Under the pieces are notes generated by a model. That model was given only the letters and a program-made list of their open reading frames with translations. It searched no databases and was not told the origin of the DNA. Of a DNA stretch of 64,000 nt, positions 16,009 through 25,347 are shown piece by piece. This DNA is from Pseudomonas sp. MPC6 (lineage in GTDB: Bacteria > Pseudomonadota > Gammaproteobacteria > Pseudomonadales > Pseudomonadaceae). The translations under genes and the position numbers were made by a program. The number at the start of each line of letters is the position of its first letter. Position 1 is the first letter of the stretch. The stretch spans positions 5,421,001 to 5,485,000 of the forward strand of contig NZ_CP034783.1 of the NCBI RefSeq assembly GCF_006094435.1, written 5' to 3'.

Positions 16009-16964
16009 ATGAATACCACCCTCCTCGTCACCTGCAGCACAGTTTTTCTCGCTCAATTGGGCATGAGCATTTATCTGCCCGCCCTGCCGGAGATGGCTGG
16101 AAGCCTTTCCGCCGACGCCTCGCAGCTTTCATGGGGACTGGCGGTGTACCTGATCGGCATGGCCCTGCCGATGCTGTTCTGGGGCAGCCTGGGCCAGCGC
16201 ATTGGCCGAAAGCCCGTGTTGCTCGCCGCACTCGGTACCTATGGAGCGGGCAATCTGGCGCTTCCACTGGCCGAGTCGCTTGAATCGTTCCTGGTGCTAC
16301 GACTGGTTTGATGGCGGGGGTTGTAGTGCGAGTTACGTTCCCGCTACTGACCGAGGACAACGTTCGATCGTCCGCCTGGCCGAGCTACTGGCGCATTCTG
16401 TGTGATCGGGCCTTTCTGTTGCCGGCCCTCGCCGGCGGTCTCGGTTATGGCGTGATCATCGCGTTCAACACAGCCGCACCGCTGATTCTGCAAGGACCGT
16501 TCAATTGGTCGGCCGTCGAGTACGGGTTGTTGGGCTGGCCCATCAGTGCGGCGTATTTTCTGGGGGCGCTGGGGGTCAATGCCTTTGTGCTGCGTACCGG
16601 TCAACGCAGGCTGATGACAGCTGGCGCAGGGCTGGTGCTGGCTGGCAGCGCAGCGATGTTGCTGGGGAGTATCGCGGGCACTTCAGTGGCCTTGCTGTTC
16701 TGGCTGCCGTATTGCCTTGCCGTATTCGGCCAGTCGTTGAATTACCCGATCAGCCTGTCGCTGGCCAACGCCGGTTCGCCGGTCGGCGGCGCTTATGCGA
16801 TGGCGTTGGGCGGTTTCATTCACCAACTGATGGCTGCCGCCATCGGCGGGGTCGCCAGCCTGATCGCCAGTCCGCAGGCCTGGCCACTGTCGCTGTTATG
16901 CACCTTGCTGGCGGTGGGCGCGATGCTTTGCGTGATGCTCGCGCCCAAGGGTAAATCCATTTAG
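16009..16964 (+). pseudogene. MFS transporter gene with internal deletion
   Basis: ATG 16009 opens a typical Bcr/CflA-type MFS N-terminus (FLAQLGMSIYLPALPEMAGS, LGQRIGRKPVLLAAL). The frame stops at TGA 16309. From about 16308 another frame encodes the C-terminal half (LLTEDN, RAFLLPALAGGLGYGVIIAF, then helices to MLAPKGKSI). Together they give about 315 residues versus 390-400 for the family; the region of helices 4 to 6 is missing and the halves are out of frame. I call one inactivated gene. The upstream neighbour is also a remnant, so both probably decayed together. Confidence 0.8.
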
Positions 16965-18109
16965 AACGCGCTGCGGAACATTTCCTCGATCTGCCGCTGA
17001 TCCGCCACCCGCGGATTGGTCAGGCCACAGGCATCTTTCAAGGCATTGCTGGCAAGCATCGGGATGTCGTTGAGTTTGGCACCGAGCTCACGCAAACCGG
17101 CGGGGATGTCCACGTCCCTGGACAGGCTGCGGATGGCCGCGATGGCAGCTTGAGCAGCTTTTTCCGGGCTGAACCCATGAGTGTCGACGCCCATTGCCAC
17201 GGCAACATCGGCCAGGCGATCGGCGCACTGCAGCGCGTTGAAGCTTTGCACATGGGGCAACAGCACGGCGTTGCATACGCCATGGGGCAAGTCGTAGAAC
17301 CCGCCCAGCTGATGAGCCATGGCGTGGACGTAGCCCAGCGACGCGTTGTTGAACGCCATGCCGGCGAGGAACTGTGCATACGCCATGTTTTCCCGTGCCG
17401 CCAGGTCGCTGCCGTCGCTGACGGCCAGGCGCAGGTTGTTGCTGATCAAGGTGATGGCCTTGAGTGCGCAGGCATCGGTGATCGGGTTGGCGGCGGTGGA
17501 GACGTAGGCTTCGATCGCATGGGTCAATGCATCCATGCCGGTGGCCGCGGTCAGGCCTTTGGGCATGGCGACCATCAGCGCCGGGTCGTTGACCGACATC
17601 AGCGGCGTGACGTTGCGGTCGACGATGGCCATTTTCACATGGCGGGATTCGTCGGTGATGATGCAGAAGCGGGTCATTTCGCTGGCCGTGCCGGCGGTGG
17701 TGTTGATGGCGATCAACGGCAGTTGCGGTCGGGTGGACTGATCCACGCCTTCATAGTCGCGGATCTGTCCGCCGTTGGTCGCGCACAAGGCGATGCCTTT
17801 GGCGCAGTCATGGGGCGAACCGCCACCGAGGGACACCACGAAATCACAGCGGCTTTCCTTGAGCAGTCCCAGGCCAAGCTCGACGTTGGCGATGCTCGGG
17901 TTAGGCTTGGCGCCGTCAAAGATCACCGAGTCGATGTCCAGCACCGCCAGCTTCTGGGCAATCATCTTCGCCACGCCGGCCTTGGCCAGCCCGGTGTCGG
18001 TGACGATCAACGCCTTGCGAAAGCCGTATTTGCCAATGGCGACCATGGCTTCGTCGAGGCAGTCGATGCCCATGATGTTCACGGCGGGGATGAAAAACGT
18101 GCTGCTCAT
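16961..18109 (-). CDS. Iron-containing alcohol dehydrogenase
   Basis: 382 residues, the usual family length. The NAD-binding segment is [18 protein letters not shown]; metal-site signatures are [14 protein letters not shown] and [20 protein letters not shown], the family III alcohol dehydrogenase pattern (YiaY, AdhB, ErcA relatives). It should oxidise a primary alcohol or threonine-like substrate with NAD; Pseudomonas paralogues include ErcA of ethanol-oxidation control, but context here is not the erc locus. Start ATG 18109 ([11 protein letters not shown]) fits homologues; upstream extension reads into the promoter. It is divergent from the DUF4917 gene and its stop overlaps the end of the MFS remnant by four bases. 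Confidence 0.88.
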   Translation of the reverse strand: MSSTFFIPAVNIMGIDCLDEAMVAIGKYGFRKALIVTDTGLAKAGVAKMIAQKLAVLDIDSVIFDGAKPNPSIANVELGLGLLKESRCDFVVSLGGGSPHDCAKGIALCATNGGQIRDYEGVDQSTRPQLPLIAINTTAGTASEMTRFCIITDESRHVKMAIVDRNVTPLMSVNDPALMVAMPKGLTAATGMDALTHAIEAYVSTAANPITDACALKAITLISNNLRLAVSDGSDLAARENMAYAQFLAGMAFNNASLGYVHAMAHQLGGFYDLPHGVCNAVLLPHVQSFNALQCADRLADVAVAMGVDTHGFSPEKAAQAAIAAIRSLSRDVDIPAGLRELGAKLNDIPMLASNALKDACGLTNPRVADQRQIEEMFRSAF

Positions 18110-18264
18110 GAGCGAATTTCCAATCTGGGGCCGAATCGGAGGGCGGATCCAGCGGGCGCCCACAGGATCGGCCCTTCGGTTGCGCAGTAACTTGATCTGG
18201 CTCAAGTCCCGGTCGTGATAAAGTCGCCGCCCATCAGACCTTTTGCTTTGAGACGCCGACTGCA

Positions 18265-19284
18265 ATGACCGATTTCCAGGATGTCGATGCCCAGCTTGAA
18301 GACTGGAACGCCTTGCGCGCCACCGCCTCTTTCAGCGGCCTGCTGGTGGGCAATGGCGCCAGTCGCGCAGTGTGGGATGACTTCGGTTACGACTCGCTGT
18401 TTGAGAACGCCCGCACCGTCGAAGAAAAACCCTTGGGCCAGTCCGAGCTGAGCGTGTTCGACGCCCTGCAGACTCGCAGCTTCGAACAGGTGCTCAGCGC
18501 GCTGAAAACCACCAGCCGGGTCAACAAGGCCCTCGCCGTCAGCTCCGCCGCACCGCGCAACCGCTACTACGCGATCAAGGAAGCGCTGATCAACACGGTG
18601 CACGCGGTGCACATCCCGTGGCGGCTGGTGGTGCCTTCGACCCTGGCGACGATCAATCAGGAACTGGGCCGCTACCGGACGGTGTTCACCACCAACTACG
18701 ATTTGCTCAACTACTGGGCGACCCAGCACCAGCCTGACTCGATCACGGATCTGTTCCAGGGTGCCGAGCCAGGCTTCGACCTGAGCGCCACGGCCACCGA
18801 TAAAACCCGGCTGCTGTACCTGCACGGTGGCTTGCATCTGGTGCGCAACCAGGACGGCACGGCGCGCAAGCTGATGTCGACCGCGGGTACCTTGCTTGGC
18901 AGTTTCGCCATCAACAACTCGATCAAGACCCTCGACAATGTGCCGCTGTTCGTCAACGAAGGGCCGGCTCAGGACAAGCTCAAGACCATCCGCAGCTCGG
19001 ATTATCTGTCGTTCTGCTATGACCAGTTACTGGGGCATGGCGATGGGTTGTGCATCTTCGGTCATGCCTTGGGCGAGCAGGACAGTCATATCGTCCATGC
19101 GTTGCGCCACGCGAAACCGACGGTGGTGGCAATCTCGATCAATCCACGCAGCAAGGCGTTCATCCAGCATCAGAAGCGCCATTACGCGAAGGTGTTTGAG
19201 GGGACGGGGAGTGAGTTGCGGTTTTTTGACTCGAAGACCCATGCGCTGGGTAGCCCGAAGCTGACCGTGCCGGTCGAGGTTTAG
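18265..19284 (+). CDS. DUF4917 family protein, SIR2-like
   Basis: 339 residues, matching the DUF4917 family by overall pattern. Visible motifs look like a SIR2-type NAD-binding fold: [19 protein letters not shown] near the N-terminus, [15 protein letters not shown] in the middle, [12 protein letters not shown], and [18 protein letters not shown] plus [11 protein letters not shown] near the C-terminus. SIR2-like proteins either deacylate or cleave NAD; no activity is established for DUF4917. It starts 155 bases from the divergent alcohol dehydrogenase gene and is followed by a REP element. The ATG at 18265 comes directly after GACTGCA with only a weak ribosome site. Confidence 0.8.
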   Translation: MTDFQDVDAQLEDWNALRATASFSGLLVGNGASRAVWDDFGYDSLFENARTVEEKPLGQSELSVFDALQTRSFEQVLSALKTTSRVNKALAVSSAAPRNRYYAIKEALINTVHAVHIPWRLVVPSTLATINQELGRYRTVFTTNYDLLNYWATQHQPDSITDLFQGAEPGFDLSATATDKTRLLYLHGGLHLVRNQDGTARKLMSTAGTLLGSFAINNSIKTLDNVPLFVNEGPAQDKLKTIRSSDYLSFCYDQLLGHGDGLCIFGHALGEQDSHIVHALRHAKPTVVAISINPRSKAFIQHQKRHYAKVFEGTGSELRFFDSKTHALGSPKLTVPVEV

Positions 19285-19299
19285 CCGCGACGCGGCTAC

Positions 19300-19396
19300 C
19301 CCTGCAGGAGCTGGCTTGCCAGAGAAGAGGCCGTCACATCCGATAATGATGTTGCCTGACACGCCGCCTTCGCTGGCAAGCCAGCTCCTACAGGGG
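19300..19396. repeat. REP pair (REPIN-like)
   Basis: Two inverted copies of GGAGCTGGCTTGCCAGMGAA around a short spacer, between the DUF4917 gene and yegP (convergent ends). Can form a hairpin in mRNA. Confidence 0.9.
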
Positions 19397-19401
19397 TGTG
19401 G

Positions 19402-19746
19402 TTAGAGCACCGGCAGGGTCTTGTCCTTGATCACCTTGGTCGGACCATTGGCCTTGACGCTGGCGATGCCTTTTTCCAGCGCCGCAGCGGACGCGTATGA
19501 CTCGCTGCTGCCGATAACCTCGTGGTTACCGGCCTTGAGGTTGAAGTAAGGATGGCCATCCCGGGTGGTTTTCTTTTCGTAGCGTTCATCCAGCGGGCTG
19601 TTGGCCTGAACGGATGCGATGCCTTTGTCGGCGGCCGCACGGGTGGCGTACAGCTCGCTGGTCAGAATGGTTTCGGCGTTGGCGGCCTTCAGGACAAATT
19701 TGAACTGACCATTGCTGCTTTTGCTGACTTCGTACCATCCAGACAT
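19402..19746 (-). CDS. YegP family protein, two DUF1508 repeats
   Basis: 114 residues made of two DUF1508 repeats of about 50 residues. The first is WYEVSKSSNGQFKFVLKAAN, then ILTSELYATRAAADKGIASV; the second is YEKKTTRDGHPYFNLKAGN, then VIGSSESYASAAALEKGIASV. The YegP fold is small and dimer-like; its function is unknown. AAGGAGAACGAAC precedes the ATG at 19746. It lies between a REP pair and the RHH gene, on the same strand as the pfpI unit but separated from it by about 50 bases, so may be transcribed separately. Confidence 0.9.
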   Translation of the reverse strand: MSGWYEVSKSSNGQFKFVLKAANAETILTSELYATRAAADKGIASVQANSPLDERYEKKTTRDGHPYFNLKAGNHEVIGSSESYASAAALEKGIASVKANGPTKVIKDKTLPVL

Positions 19747-19793
19747 GTTCGTTCTCCTTGGCGATTGAGAGGTTTCGCGCTTCAGAGTAAAGC

Positions 19794-20099
19794 CTATTTC
19801 ACCCCCGCCCGCACCACCGACAACGCCGGCGCCTGCCCCCGTCGCTGACTCAGGTATCGCGTACAGCTCACCCGCAAAAACGAAGCGAAATTGACCACCT
19901 CACCGCGATAGTCCATCACCTCTTCATACAGCTTGGCGATCAACTGATTGGTGGTCATGCCGTCGACTTCGGCGATTTCGCCGAGGATGTCCCAGAACTG
20001 ATTTTCCAGGCGCAAGGTGGTGACCACCCCGCAGATTCGCAGCGAGCGGGAGCGCGATTCGTAGAGAATCGGATCGGCTTTGACGTAGAGCTCGCACAT
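19794..20099 (-). CDS. Ribbon-helix-helix domain protein
   Basis: 101 residues. MCELYVKADPILYESRSRSL, RLENQFWDILGEIAEVDGMT and TNQLIAKLYEEV follow the RHH_4 pattern seen next to many Pseudomonas metabolic genes. The RHH fold suggests DNA binding; partner and target are unknown. The start MCELYVK at 20099 lies 14 bases after the DJ-1/PfpI gene, so the two form an operon. Longer extensions run inside the upstream gene and have no family similarity. Confidence 0.85.
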   Translation of the reverse strand: MCELYVKADPILYESRSRSLRICGVVTTLRLENQFWDILGEIAEVDGMTTNQLIAKLYEEVMDYRGEVVNFASFLRVSCTRYLSQRRGQAPALSVVRAGVK

Positions 20100-20113
20100 G
20101 CACAGGTCCCTCG

Positions 20114-20695
20114 TTACAGCGTAATTTTGGTGCCCAGCAAGCCGAGGAAACCGGCCAGCCAGCTCGGATGGGCGGGCCAGGCCGGGGCAGTGGCCAGATT
20201 GCCTTGAACGTGACCTTGCGTCACCGGGATATCGATGAACGTACCGCCCGCCAGCCGCACTTCCGGGGCACACGCCGGGTAGGCGCTGCACTCGCGACCT
20301 TCCAGAATGCCCGCCGCCGCCAGCAACTGCGCGCCGTGACACACGGCAGCGATCGGTTTGCCGGCCTTGTCGAATGCTCGCACCAGGTCCAGGACTTTGT
20401 CGTTCAGGCGCAGGTACTCCGGCGCACGACCGCCCGGCACCAGCAGTGCGTCGTAATCCGTTTCGGCCACCTTGGCAAAATCGAAGTTCAGGGCAAACAG
20501 GTGGCCGGGTTTTTCACTGTAGGTCTGGTCGCCTTCGAAGTCATGGATCGCCGTGCGCACGGTCTGGCCGGCGGTTTTGTCGGGGCAAACGGCGTGCACC
20601 GTATGACCGACCATCAGCAGTGCCTGGAAGGGCACCATCACTTCATAGTCCTCGACGTAATCGCCGACCAGCATCAGAATTTTCTTGGCAGCCAT
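20114..20695 (-). CDS. DJ-1/PfpI family protein
   Basis: 193 residues. The nucleophile elbow [13 protein letters not shown] contains the reactive Cys, a Glu early in the chain ([15 protein letters not shown]) and GGRAPEYLR are as in the PfpI/DJ-1 superfamily. Members act as glyoxalases, deglycases, chaperones or proteases; the sequence does not tell which. It is the first gene of a two-gene unit with an RHH protein. ATG 20695 has AGAGGAGTCCACCCC upstream. A REP element separates it from the EamA gene. Confidence 0.88.
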   Translation of the reverse strand: MAAKKILMLVGDYVEDYEVMVPFQALLMVGHTVHAVCPDKTAGQTVRTAIHDFEGDQTYSEKPGHLFALNFDFAKVAETDYDALLVPGGRAPEYLRLNDKVLDLVRAFDKAGKPIAAVCHGAQLLAAAGILEGRECSAYPACAPEVRLAGGTFIDIPVTQGHVQGNLATAPAWPAHPSWLAGFLGLLGTKITL

Positions 20696-20793
20696 GGGGT
20701 GGACTCCTCTGGGGAACAGGTGGGCTCGCAGGAGTATTCAAGGTAGTCCTTAATCAGCAAGACAGGTAATACCCGACTACTACGCCGATCACT

Positions 20794-20896
20794 TGTAGAG
20801 CTGGCTTGTCGGATCGCCGCACCGCAGCGAAAGCGGTGGGTCAGTCGACATCAATGTTGAATGTCAGGCCGCCTTCGCTGGCAAGCCAGCTCCTAC
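20794..20896. repeat. REP pair, one arm degenerate
   Basis: Left arm GTAGAGCTGGCTTGTCGG is diverged; right arm CTTCGCTGGCAAGCCAGCTCC is consensus. The middle contains the palindromic GACATCAATGTTGAATGTC-type spacer also seen at 44,050. Confidence 0.8.
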
Positions 20897-21013
20897 TTTG
20901 GGGGATTACCCCCAACTGTACGCCTAACTCTGCACCTAGCTGTAACAGCGCAGACGCCACGGTTTATGGCTAGATGAGGGCTCTTCCCGCCACCTTCGAT
21001 TCCGGTTGCCATC

Positions 21014-21919
21014 ATGTCCTCGCGCGAAAACACCGGCATGGCCCTCGGCCTGCTCGGCGTTGTGATCTTCAGCCTCACCCTGCCCTTCACGCGGATCGTC
21101 GTGCAGGAACTCCATCCGTTGCTCAACGGCCTGGGCCGTACAATGTTCGCGGCGGTTCCGGCGGCGCTGTTGTTGCTGTGGCGCCGGGAACGATGGCCCA
21201 CGTGGAAACAGGTCAAAGGCCTGAGCCTGGTGATTGCCGGGGTGATCCTCGGCTTCCCGGTACTCTCGGCCTGGGCCATGCAAACCTTGCCGGCGTCCCA
21301 CGGTGCGCTGGTCAATGGCCTGCAACCGCTGTGCGTGGCGCTGTACGCCGCCTGGTTGTCCCATGAACGACCGTCGAAAGCCTTCTGGGCCTGCGCGGCA
21401 CTGGGCAGCGCGCTGGTGCTCGGGTATGCGTTGATCAGCGGTGCCGGCAGCATTCAGACCGGTGATTTGCTGATGCTTGGGGCGATCGCCGCGGGTGGCC
21501 TGGGTTATGCCGAAGGCGGCCGGCTGGCCAGGGAAATGGGTGGCTGGCAGGTCATCTGCTGGGCGCTGGTGCTGTCGACACCGCTGCTGATCGGACCGGT
21601 GCTGTACCTGGCGCAGCAACATCAAGGCGAGATTTCGGCCAGGACCTGGTGGGCGTTCGGTTACGTCTCGCTGTTTTCGCAGTTCATCGGCTTCTTTGCC
21701 TGGTACGCCGGGCTGGCCATGGGCGGCATTGCCCGGGTCAGTCAGATCCAGCTGTTGCAGATCTTCTTCACCATCGCGTTTTCGGCATTGTTCTTCGGTG
21801 AACACGTCGAGCCGATCACCTGGCTATTTGCCGCCGGAGTGATCGTGACGGTGATGCTGGGGCGCAAGACCGCAGTCAAGCCCCCTGTGGGAGCGAGCCT
21901 GCTCGCGAAGGGTCCGTAA
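21014..21919 (+). CDS. EamA family drug/metabolite transporter
   Basis: 301 residues with ten predicted membrane helices in two EamA repeats (GMALGLLGVVIFSLTLPFTR start; second repeat from GDLLMLGAIAAGGLGYAEGG). FGEHVEPITWLFAAGVIV is the usual last helix. It probably exports a small metabolite; the substrate is unknown. The last residues, PPVGASLLAKGP, are encoded by the left arm of a REP element, so the original stop was lost and the tail extended by about 12 residues. The gene is monocistronic. Confidence 0.9.
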   Translation: MSSRENTGMALGLLGVVIFSLTLPFTRIVVQELHPLLNGLGRTMFAAVPAALLLLWRRERWPTWKQVKGLSLVIAGVILGFPVLSAWAMQTLPASHGALVNGLQPLCVALYAAWLSHERPSKAFWACAALGSALVLGYALISGAGSIQTGDLLMLGAIAAGGLGYAEGGRLAREMGGWQVICWALVLSTPLLIGPVLYLAQQHQGEISARTWWAFGYVSLFSQFIGFFAWYAGLAMGGIARVSQIQLLQIFFTIAFSALFFGEHVEPITWLFAAGVIVTVMLGRKTAVKPPVGASLLAKGP

Positions 21920-21984
21920 CTACCAACATCTTTATTGACTGCCTGTCCGCCTTCGCCGGCAAGCCGGTCTCGCTCCCACAGGGG
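21883..21984. repeat. REP pair overlapping the EamA gene end
   Basis: Arms TGTGGGAGCGAGCCTGCTCG and CGGCAAGCCGGTCTCGCTCC, a different REP subtype from the GGAGCTGGC type. The left arm is translated as the C-terminus of the EamA protein and the right arm touches the 3' end of the methyltransferase gene. Confidence 0.85.
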
Positions 21985-23190
21985 TCAGAGGTAGCCGTCG
22001 GCTCGCAGCAGGGTTTCGAGGCAATGCTCGCTGATGTGGTAAAAATCCTTCAGTTCCTGAATCTTCACCAACAGCTGCGCCGGGTCCACCGGTTCGGCGC
22101 GCTTGACCGCCAGGATCATCTTGTTCTTGTTGGTGTGCTCCAGCGAAATGAACTCGAAGACCTTGGTCTCGTAGCCGCAGGCTTCCAGAAACAAGGCGCG
22201 CAAACTGTCGGTGACCATTTCCGCCTGTTGGCCCAGGTGCAGGCCGTATTGCAGCATCGGCTTGAGCAGCGCCGGGCTCTGGATCTGCAGGCGGATCTGC
22301 TTGTGGCAGCACGGCGAGCACATGATGATCGAGGCCCCGGAACGAATGCCGGTGTGAATCGCATAGTCGGTCGCGATATCGCAGGCATGCAGCGCGATCA
22401 TCACGTCCAGTTCACTCGGTGCGACGCTGCGCACATCACCGCATTTGAACACCAGCCCCGGATGCTCCAGCGTTGCCGCCGCGGTGTTGCACAAGGTGAC
22501 CATGTCTTCACGCAGCTCGACCCCGGTCACCTCGCCTTCGGCGTTCAAGGTATTGCGCAGATAGTCGTGGATCGCGAACGTCAAATACCCCTTGCCCGAA
22601 CCGAAATCCGCGACGCGTACCGGCTTGTCCAGCGCCAGGGGTGAGGAGGTCAACGCGTGGCTGAAGACTTCGATGAACTTGTTGATCTGCTTCCACTTGC
22701 GCGACATCGCCGGGATCAGTTCATGTTGCCGGTTGGTCACGCCGAGGTCGGCGAGGAATGGCCGGCTCAGGTCGAGAAAGCGGTTTTTCTCGCGGTTGTG
22801 TTCGGCGGACGGCACTTCGCGTAATTGCTGAGGTTTGCTCTTGAACAACGAGGACTTGCCCTTTTTGCTGTATTCGAGCTGGACTTCATCAGTCAACGCC
22901 AGCAAATGCGCATTTTTGAACGAGGCCGGTAGCAACCCGGCGATGGTCGCGATGCCCTCGGCAAGCGCCAGATTCTTGGTGATGTCGCGGGTCTTGTAAC
23001 GGTAGACGAAGGACAGGCAGGGCTGATCCTTGACCGTCAGCAGCTTGATGTTCAGCCGCTGCAGGTCGGTCTCTGTGCCAACGTACTTGGCCAGCACCAG
23101 CTTGATGAAAGCGTTCTGCTTCAGACTGGATGTCAACAGGTCGATAAACTGCGCGTGATGATCCGGCGTGAGGCTGGCGGTAACGGACAT
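21985..23190 (-). CDS. Class I SAM-dependent methyltransferase
   Basis: 401 residues. The C-terminal half has a Rossmann methyltransferase domain: VRVADFGSGKGYLTFAIHDY (motif I), EVTGVELREDMV, and LDVMIALHACDIATDYAI. The IMCSPCCHKQI segment (Cys pair) is characteristic of the YtxK-unlike family often annotated only as methyltransferase; homologous eukaryotic proteins are METTL25-like. The N-terminal 150 residues are a family-specific domain. The substrate may be RNA, which is inference. Start MSVTASL at 23190 was preferred to an extension without a ribosome site. Neighbours do not suggest a pathway. Confidence 0.82.
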   Translation of the reverse strand: MSVTASLTPDHHAQFIDLLTSSLKQNAFIKLVLAKYVGTETDLQRLNIKLLTVKDQPCLSFVYRYKTRDITKNLALAEGIATIAGLLPASFKNAHLLALTDEVQLEYSKKGKSSLFKSKPQQLREVPSAEHNREKNRFLDLSRPFLADLGVTNRQHELIPAMSRKWKQINKFIEVFSHALTSSPLALDKPVRVADFGSGKGYLTFAIHDYLRNTLNAEGEVTGVELREDMVTLCNTAAATLEHPGLVFKCGDVRSVAPSELDVMIALHACDIATDYAIHTGIRSGASIIMCSPCCHKQIRLQIQSPALLKPMLQYGLHLGQQAEMVTDSLRALFLEACGYETKVFEFISLEHTNKNKMILAVKRAEPVDPAQLLVKIQELKDFYHISEHCLETLLRADGYL

Positions 23191-23321
23191 GTAGAAAACG
23201 TCTCGGCGTGGAAATCGGGGAATGACCGGCATTTTAAGGGGGATAGGGGGTTTCGGCACGGGGTTATTTTTTCCACAGGTCCCGGCCACGCCGCCAGGAC
23301 CTGAATACGCCCGTTGAACCC

Positions 23322-23684
23322 TCAGGGTTCCACCAACCGCAGTTTACGGTGGATGGGCGAGTTGATGACGTATTTGACAATCAACCCCACCGGCACCGCC
23401 CAGGTCAGGCCGTTGGCCGGATCAGTGACCACGGCGACGGTTTCGGAGCTGGCCGAGACATCCAGACGCCGGCGATCCTGGCTGGACTTGAGCGCTCCAT
23501 AGGCATGGCTGACCAGTCGCTCCGCCAGAGGCATCGGCACATCGATACGCTCCAGGTGCTTCACCGCACGACAGAACAACACCTGATCATCGATCGATCC
23601 GTCGCCCTCATGGCGGGCCAGGAATGCCTGGGCGACGGCTAGCAACTCAGCATTCATTGCCTGGCATTCATCGCCGTCCTTCAT
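23322..23684 (-). CDS. Hypothetical protein linked to Ogr/Delta-like gene
   Basis: 120 residues, mainly helical, no signal peptide. Words such as FCRAVKHLERIDVPMPLAER and LVSHAYGALKSSQDRRRLDV, then YVINSPIHRKLRL are visible but I know no named domain. Its ATG overlaps the stop of the Ogr/Delta-like gene by four bases (ATGA), so the two are translationally coupled. Together with the divergent CI-type regulator they look like the leftover regulatory end of a prophage or pyocin-type element. Confidence 0.65.
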   Translation of the reverse strand: MKDGDECQAMNAELLAVAQAFLARHEGDGSIDDQVLFCRAVKHLERIDVPMPLAERLVSHAYGALKSSQDRRRLDVSASSETVAVVTDPANGLTWAVPVGLIVKYVINSPIHRKLRLVEP

Positions 23685-23965
23685 GTCAATGACTCCTGTG
23701 GCGTTTCCGCCAACGAGGTCGTCACCGCAACGGGCCGAGCGGCGCGACGCAGGTCGGGCCCCGCACAGGGCAAGTGCACGGCCGGGTTGGGCATGCCACT
23801 GGGCGAAAGCTCATGGGTCATTTCAAACTCGGCCCGAACCGCCCAACCGCACGCCTCCGACGTACATTGCAGATACGCCACCCGCAGGAAAATATGACGA
23901 CCCTCGCTGGTACGAATACGCATCCGGTTCAGGCAATGCGGACACACCATTTTGTAAGTACTCAT
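23681..23965 (-). CDS. Ogr/Delta-like zinc-finger protein
   Basis: 94 residues from MSTYKMVCPHCLNRMRIRTS. A four-Cys zinc-binding pattern (CPHC near residue 8 and CTSEAC near residue 38) and LRVAYLQCTSEACGWAVRAE match the Ogr/Delta family, transcription activators of late genes in P2-like phages. The C-terminal 45 residues are proline- and arginine-rich and unlike Ogr. It begins an operon with the 120-residue hypothetical gene and is divergent from the CI-type repressor. It is likely phage-derived; no late phage genes remain in the neighbourhood. Confidence 0.82.
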   Translation of the reverse strand: MSTYKMVCPHCLNRMRIRTSEGRHIFLRVAYLQCTSEACGWAVRAEFEMTHELSPSGMPNPAVHLPCAGPDLRRAARPVAVTTSLAETPQESLT

Positions 23966-24183
23966 GCTTGACTCCTGGCAGTGATCGGGTGGCAATCAAT
24001 AGGATCAAACGCAATACTGCTTGAAACATTGATCACCCCGGGTCGGTTTTGCAAATAGCGTTTGCCAGACAACGGGAAGTGCAATGGGCAACTCCGTAAT
24101 ATGCACGAGTCAAGCTCGTAGGAAATCACCCTGCTACCATTAGGAAGTTTCGACATCGTAGTGTTCTGATTCATAGTTGACGA

Positions 24184-24690
24184 TTGATCACTCACAAGAA
24201 AAAAGTACGCGATATGCGTAATTTAGACACTCAAAATGCACGTGTCAAAAGGAAGAGGCTCAAATTGAGTAGCAAAAAATCACAAGATGTCCTGACTCGC
24301 TTAAAGCTGATAACAGGCACAAAAACTGATGCTTCGTTATCAAGCGCGCTGCAGATCAGCCCTCAAACACTGAGCAGCTGGAAAGGACGCGACAGCACGC
24401 CATACTCATTATGCGTAGACATAGCACAAACGCGGGGCATCTCGCTCGACTGGCTACTGCTGGGTGAAGGCCCTGTCCTGCGCCATACACTGGCCGCGCC
24501 CCCCGCTGACACTGAAGAAAGCAACTCACGGGAAAACACCATGCTCGCGCTCTGGCGACTGCTCGGCGAAGAGGATCGCTGTTCCATACAACACGCACTG
24601 GAAGAAAAATGGCGACTGCGCGATATGGAACTCAAGCTGTCGGAAATGGCCTCTACCCTCGCGGCACTGCAACATTCAGACGACAGATAA
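24184..24690 (+). CDS. CI-type phage repressor-like regulator
   Basis: 168 residues (or 158 if ATG 24214 is used). Residues about 33-95 form the bacteriophage CI helix-turn-helix: VLTRLKLITGTKTDASLSSA, LQISPQTLSSWKGRDS and CVDIAQTRGISLDWLLLGEG. There is no peptidase S24 domain, so it is not an SOS-cleaved repressor; the C-terminus (DRCSIQHALEEKWRLRDME, LSEMASTLAAL) is a short helical, possibly dimerising segment. It is divergent from the Ogr/Delta-like operon, which it probably controls. The surrounding DNA is less GC-rich than the core genome here. Confidence 0.82.
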   Translation: MITHKKKVRDMRNLDTQNARVKRKRLKLSSKKSQDVLTRLKLITGTKTDASLSSALQISPQTLSSWKGRDSTPYSLCVDIAQTRGISLDWLLLGEGPVLRHTLAAPPADTEESNSRENTMLALWRLLGEEDRCSIQHALEEKWRLRDMELKLSEMASTLAALQHSDDR

Positions 24691-24990
24691 AGTTCATGTA
24701 AGCCGACATTCCGTTACTTCAAGGCATGCCACAACAACATAATGTTGCCGCTGCTGCGCATAATCAGTGCGCATGACAAAACGCTCGTCACTGCATGCCA
24801 TGGACTTACCGGAGCAAATGTCAGCAGTACATCCATACCGGCAAGGCAGAACACCCCTCCGCACACACTGCTCAACAGTCCGTCACGCCAGCAATGACGT
24901 TGTTAGCTGCGCTGATAACAGGCAAGCCTGAACGCACTCAGCAAATGAGCAACAGCCGTGACGAACACCAACGCCATCATTTCACCCCCA
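24691..24990. other. Intergenic stretch, no gene recognised
   Basis: Three hundred bases between the convergent CI-type regulator and the holin-like gene. Small open frames occur but none has a ribosome site or protein-like composition. No terminator hairpin with a T run is obvious. Confidence 0.4.
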
Positions 24991-25347
24991 TCATCCCCGC
25001 CCCCGCAGGTGCCGAATGATTTCGCCGATACCGGCACCGTCAATCCACTGCATCAGCTTGATGCTGATGGGGATAACGATCAGTGCGCAGAAAAAGGCGG
25101 TCACGCCGCCGGTCAGGAACGGGGCCAGCCGCAACGCAACCGGGGTAAACAGATAGCCGACGCCCGCGGACAGCAACCAGGAACCGATACGCTGCCAGGC
25201 CTTGAAATTGCTCCCGGTCGTGGTCACGAGCCACGCGCCCAGCGCCGCACCGAACAAGGCCTCGCCATCGATCGAGGGCAGCGTCGCGATGCCCAGGCCC
25301 AGCATCAGCCCACTGAGGCTGTTGTAGATCGAGTCAGTCAGGCTCAT
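24991..25347 (-). CDS. Putative phage-type holin membrane protein
   Basis: 118 residues with three or four membrane helices (LSGLMLGLGIATLPS; LFGAALGAWLVTTTG; SWLLSAGVGYLFTPVAL; TGGVTAFFCALIVIPI) and a short charged tail (RHLRGRG). Size and topology match the holin family found in Pseudomonas prophages and pyocin clusters, though no endolysin gene is nearby. The ATG overlaps the stop of the LuxR-type gene by four bases, so the regulator and membrane protein are coupled. Role as a functional holin is inference. Confidence 0.6.
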   Translation of the reverse strand: MSLTDSIYNSLSGLMLGLGIATLPSIDGEALFGAALGAWLVTTTGSNFKAWQRIGSWLLSAGVGYLFTPVALRLAPFLTGGVTAFFCALIVIPISIKLMQWIDGAGIGEIIRHLRGRG

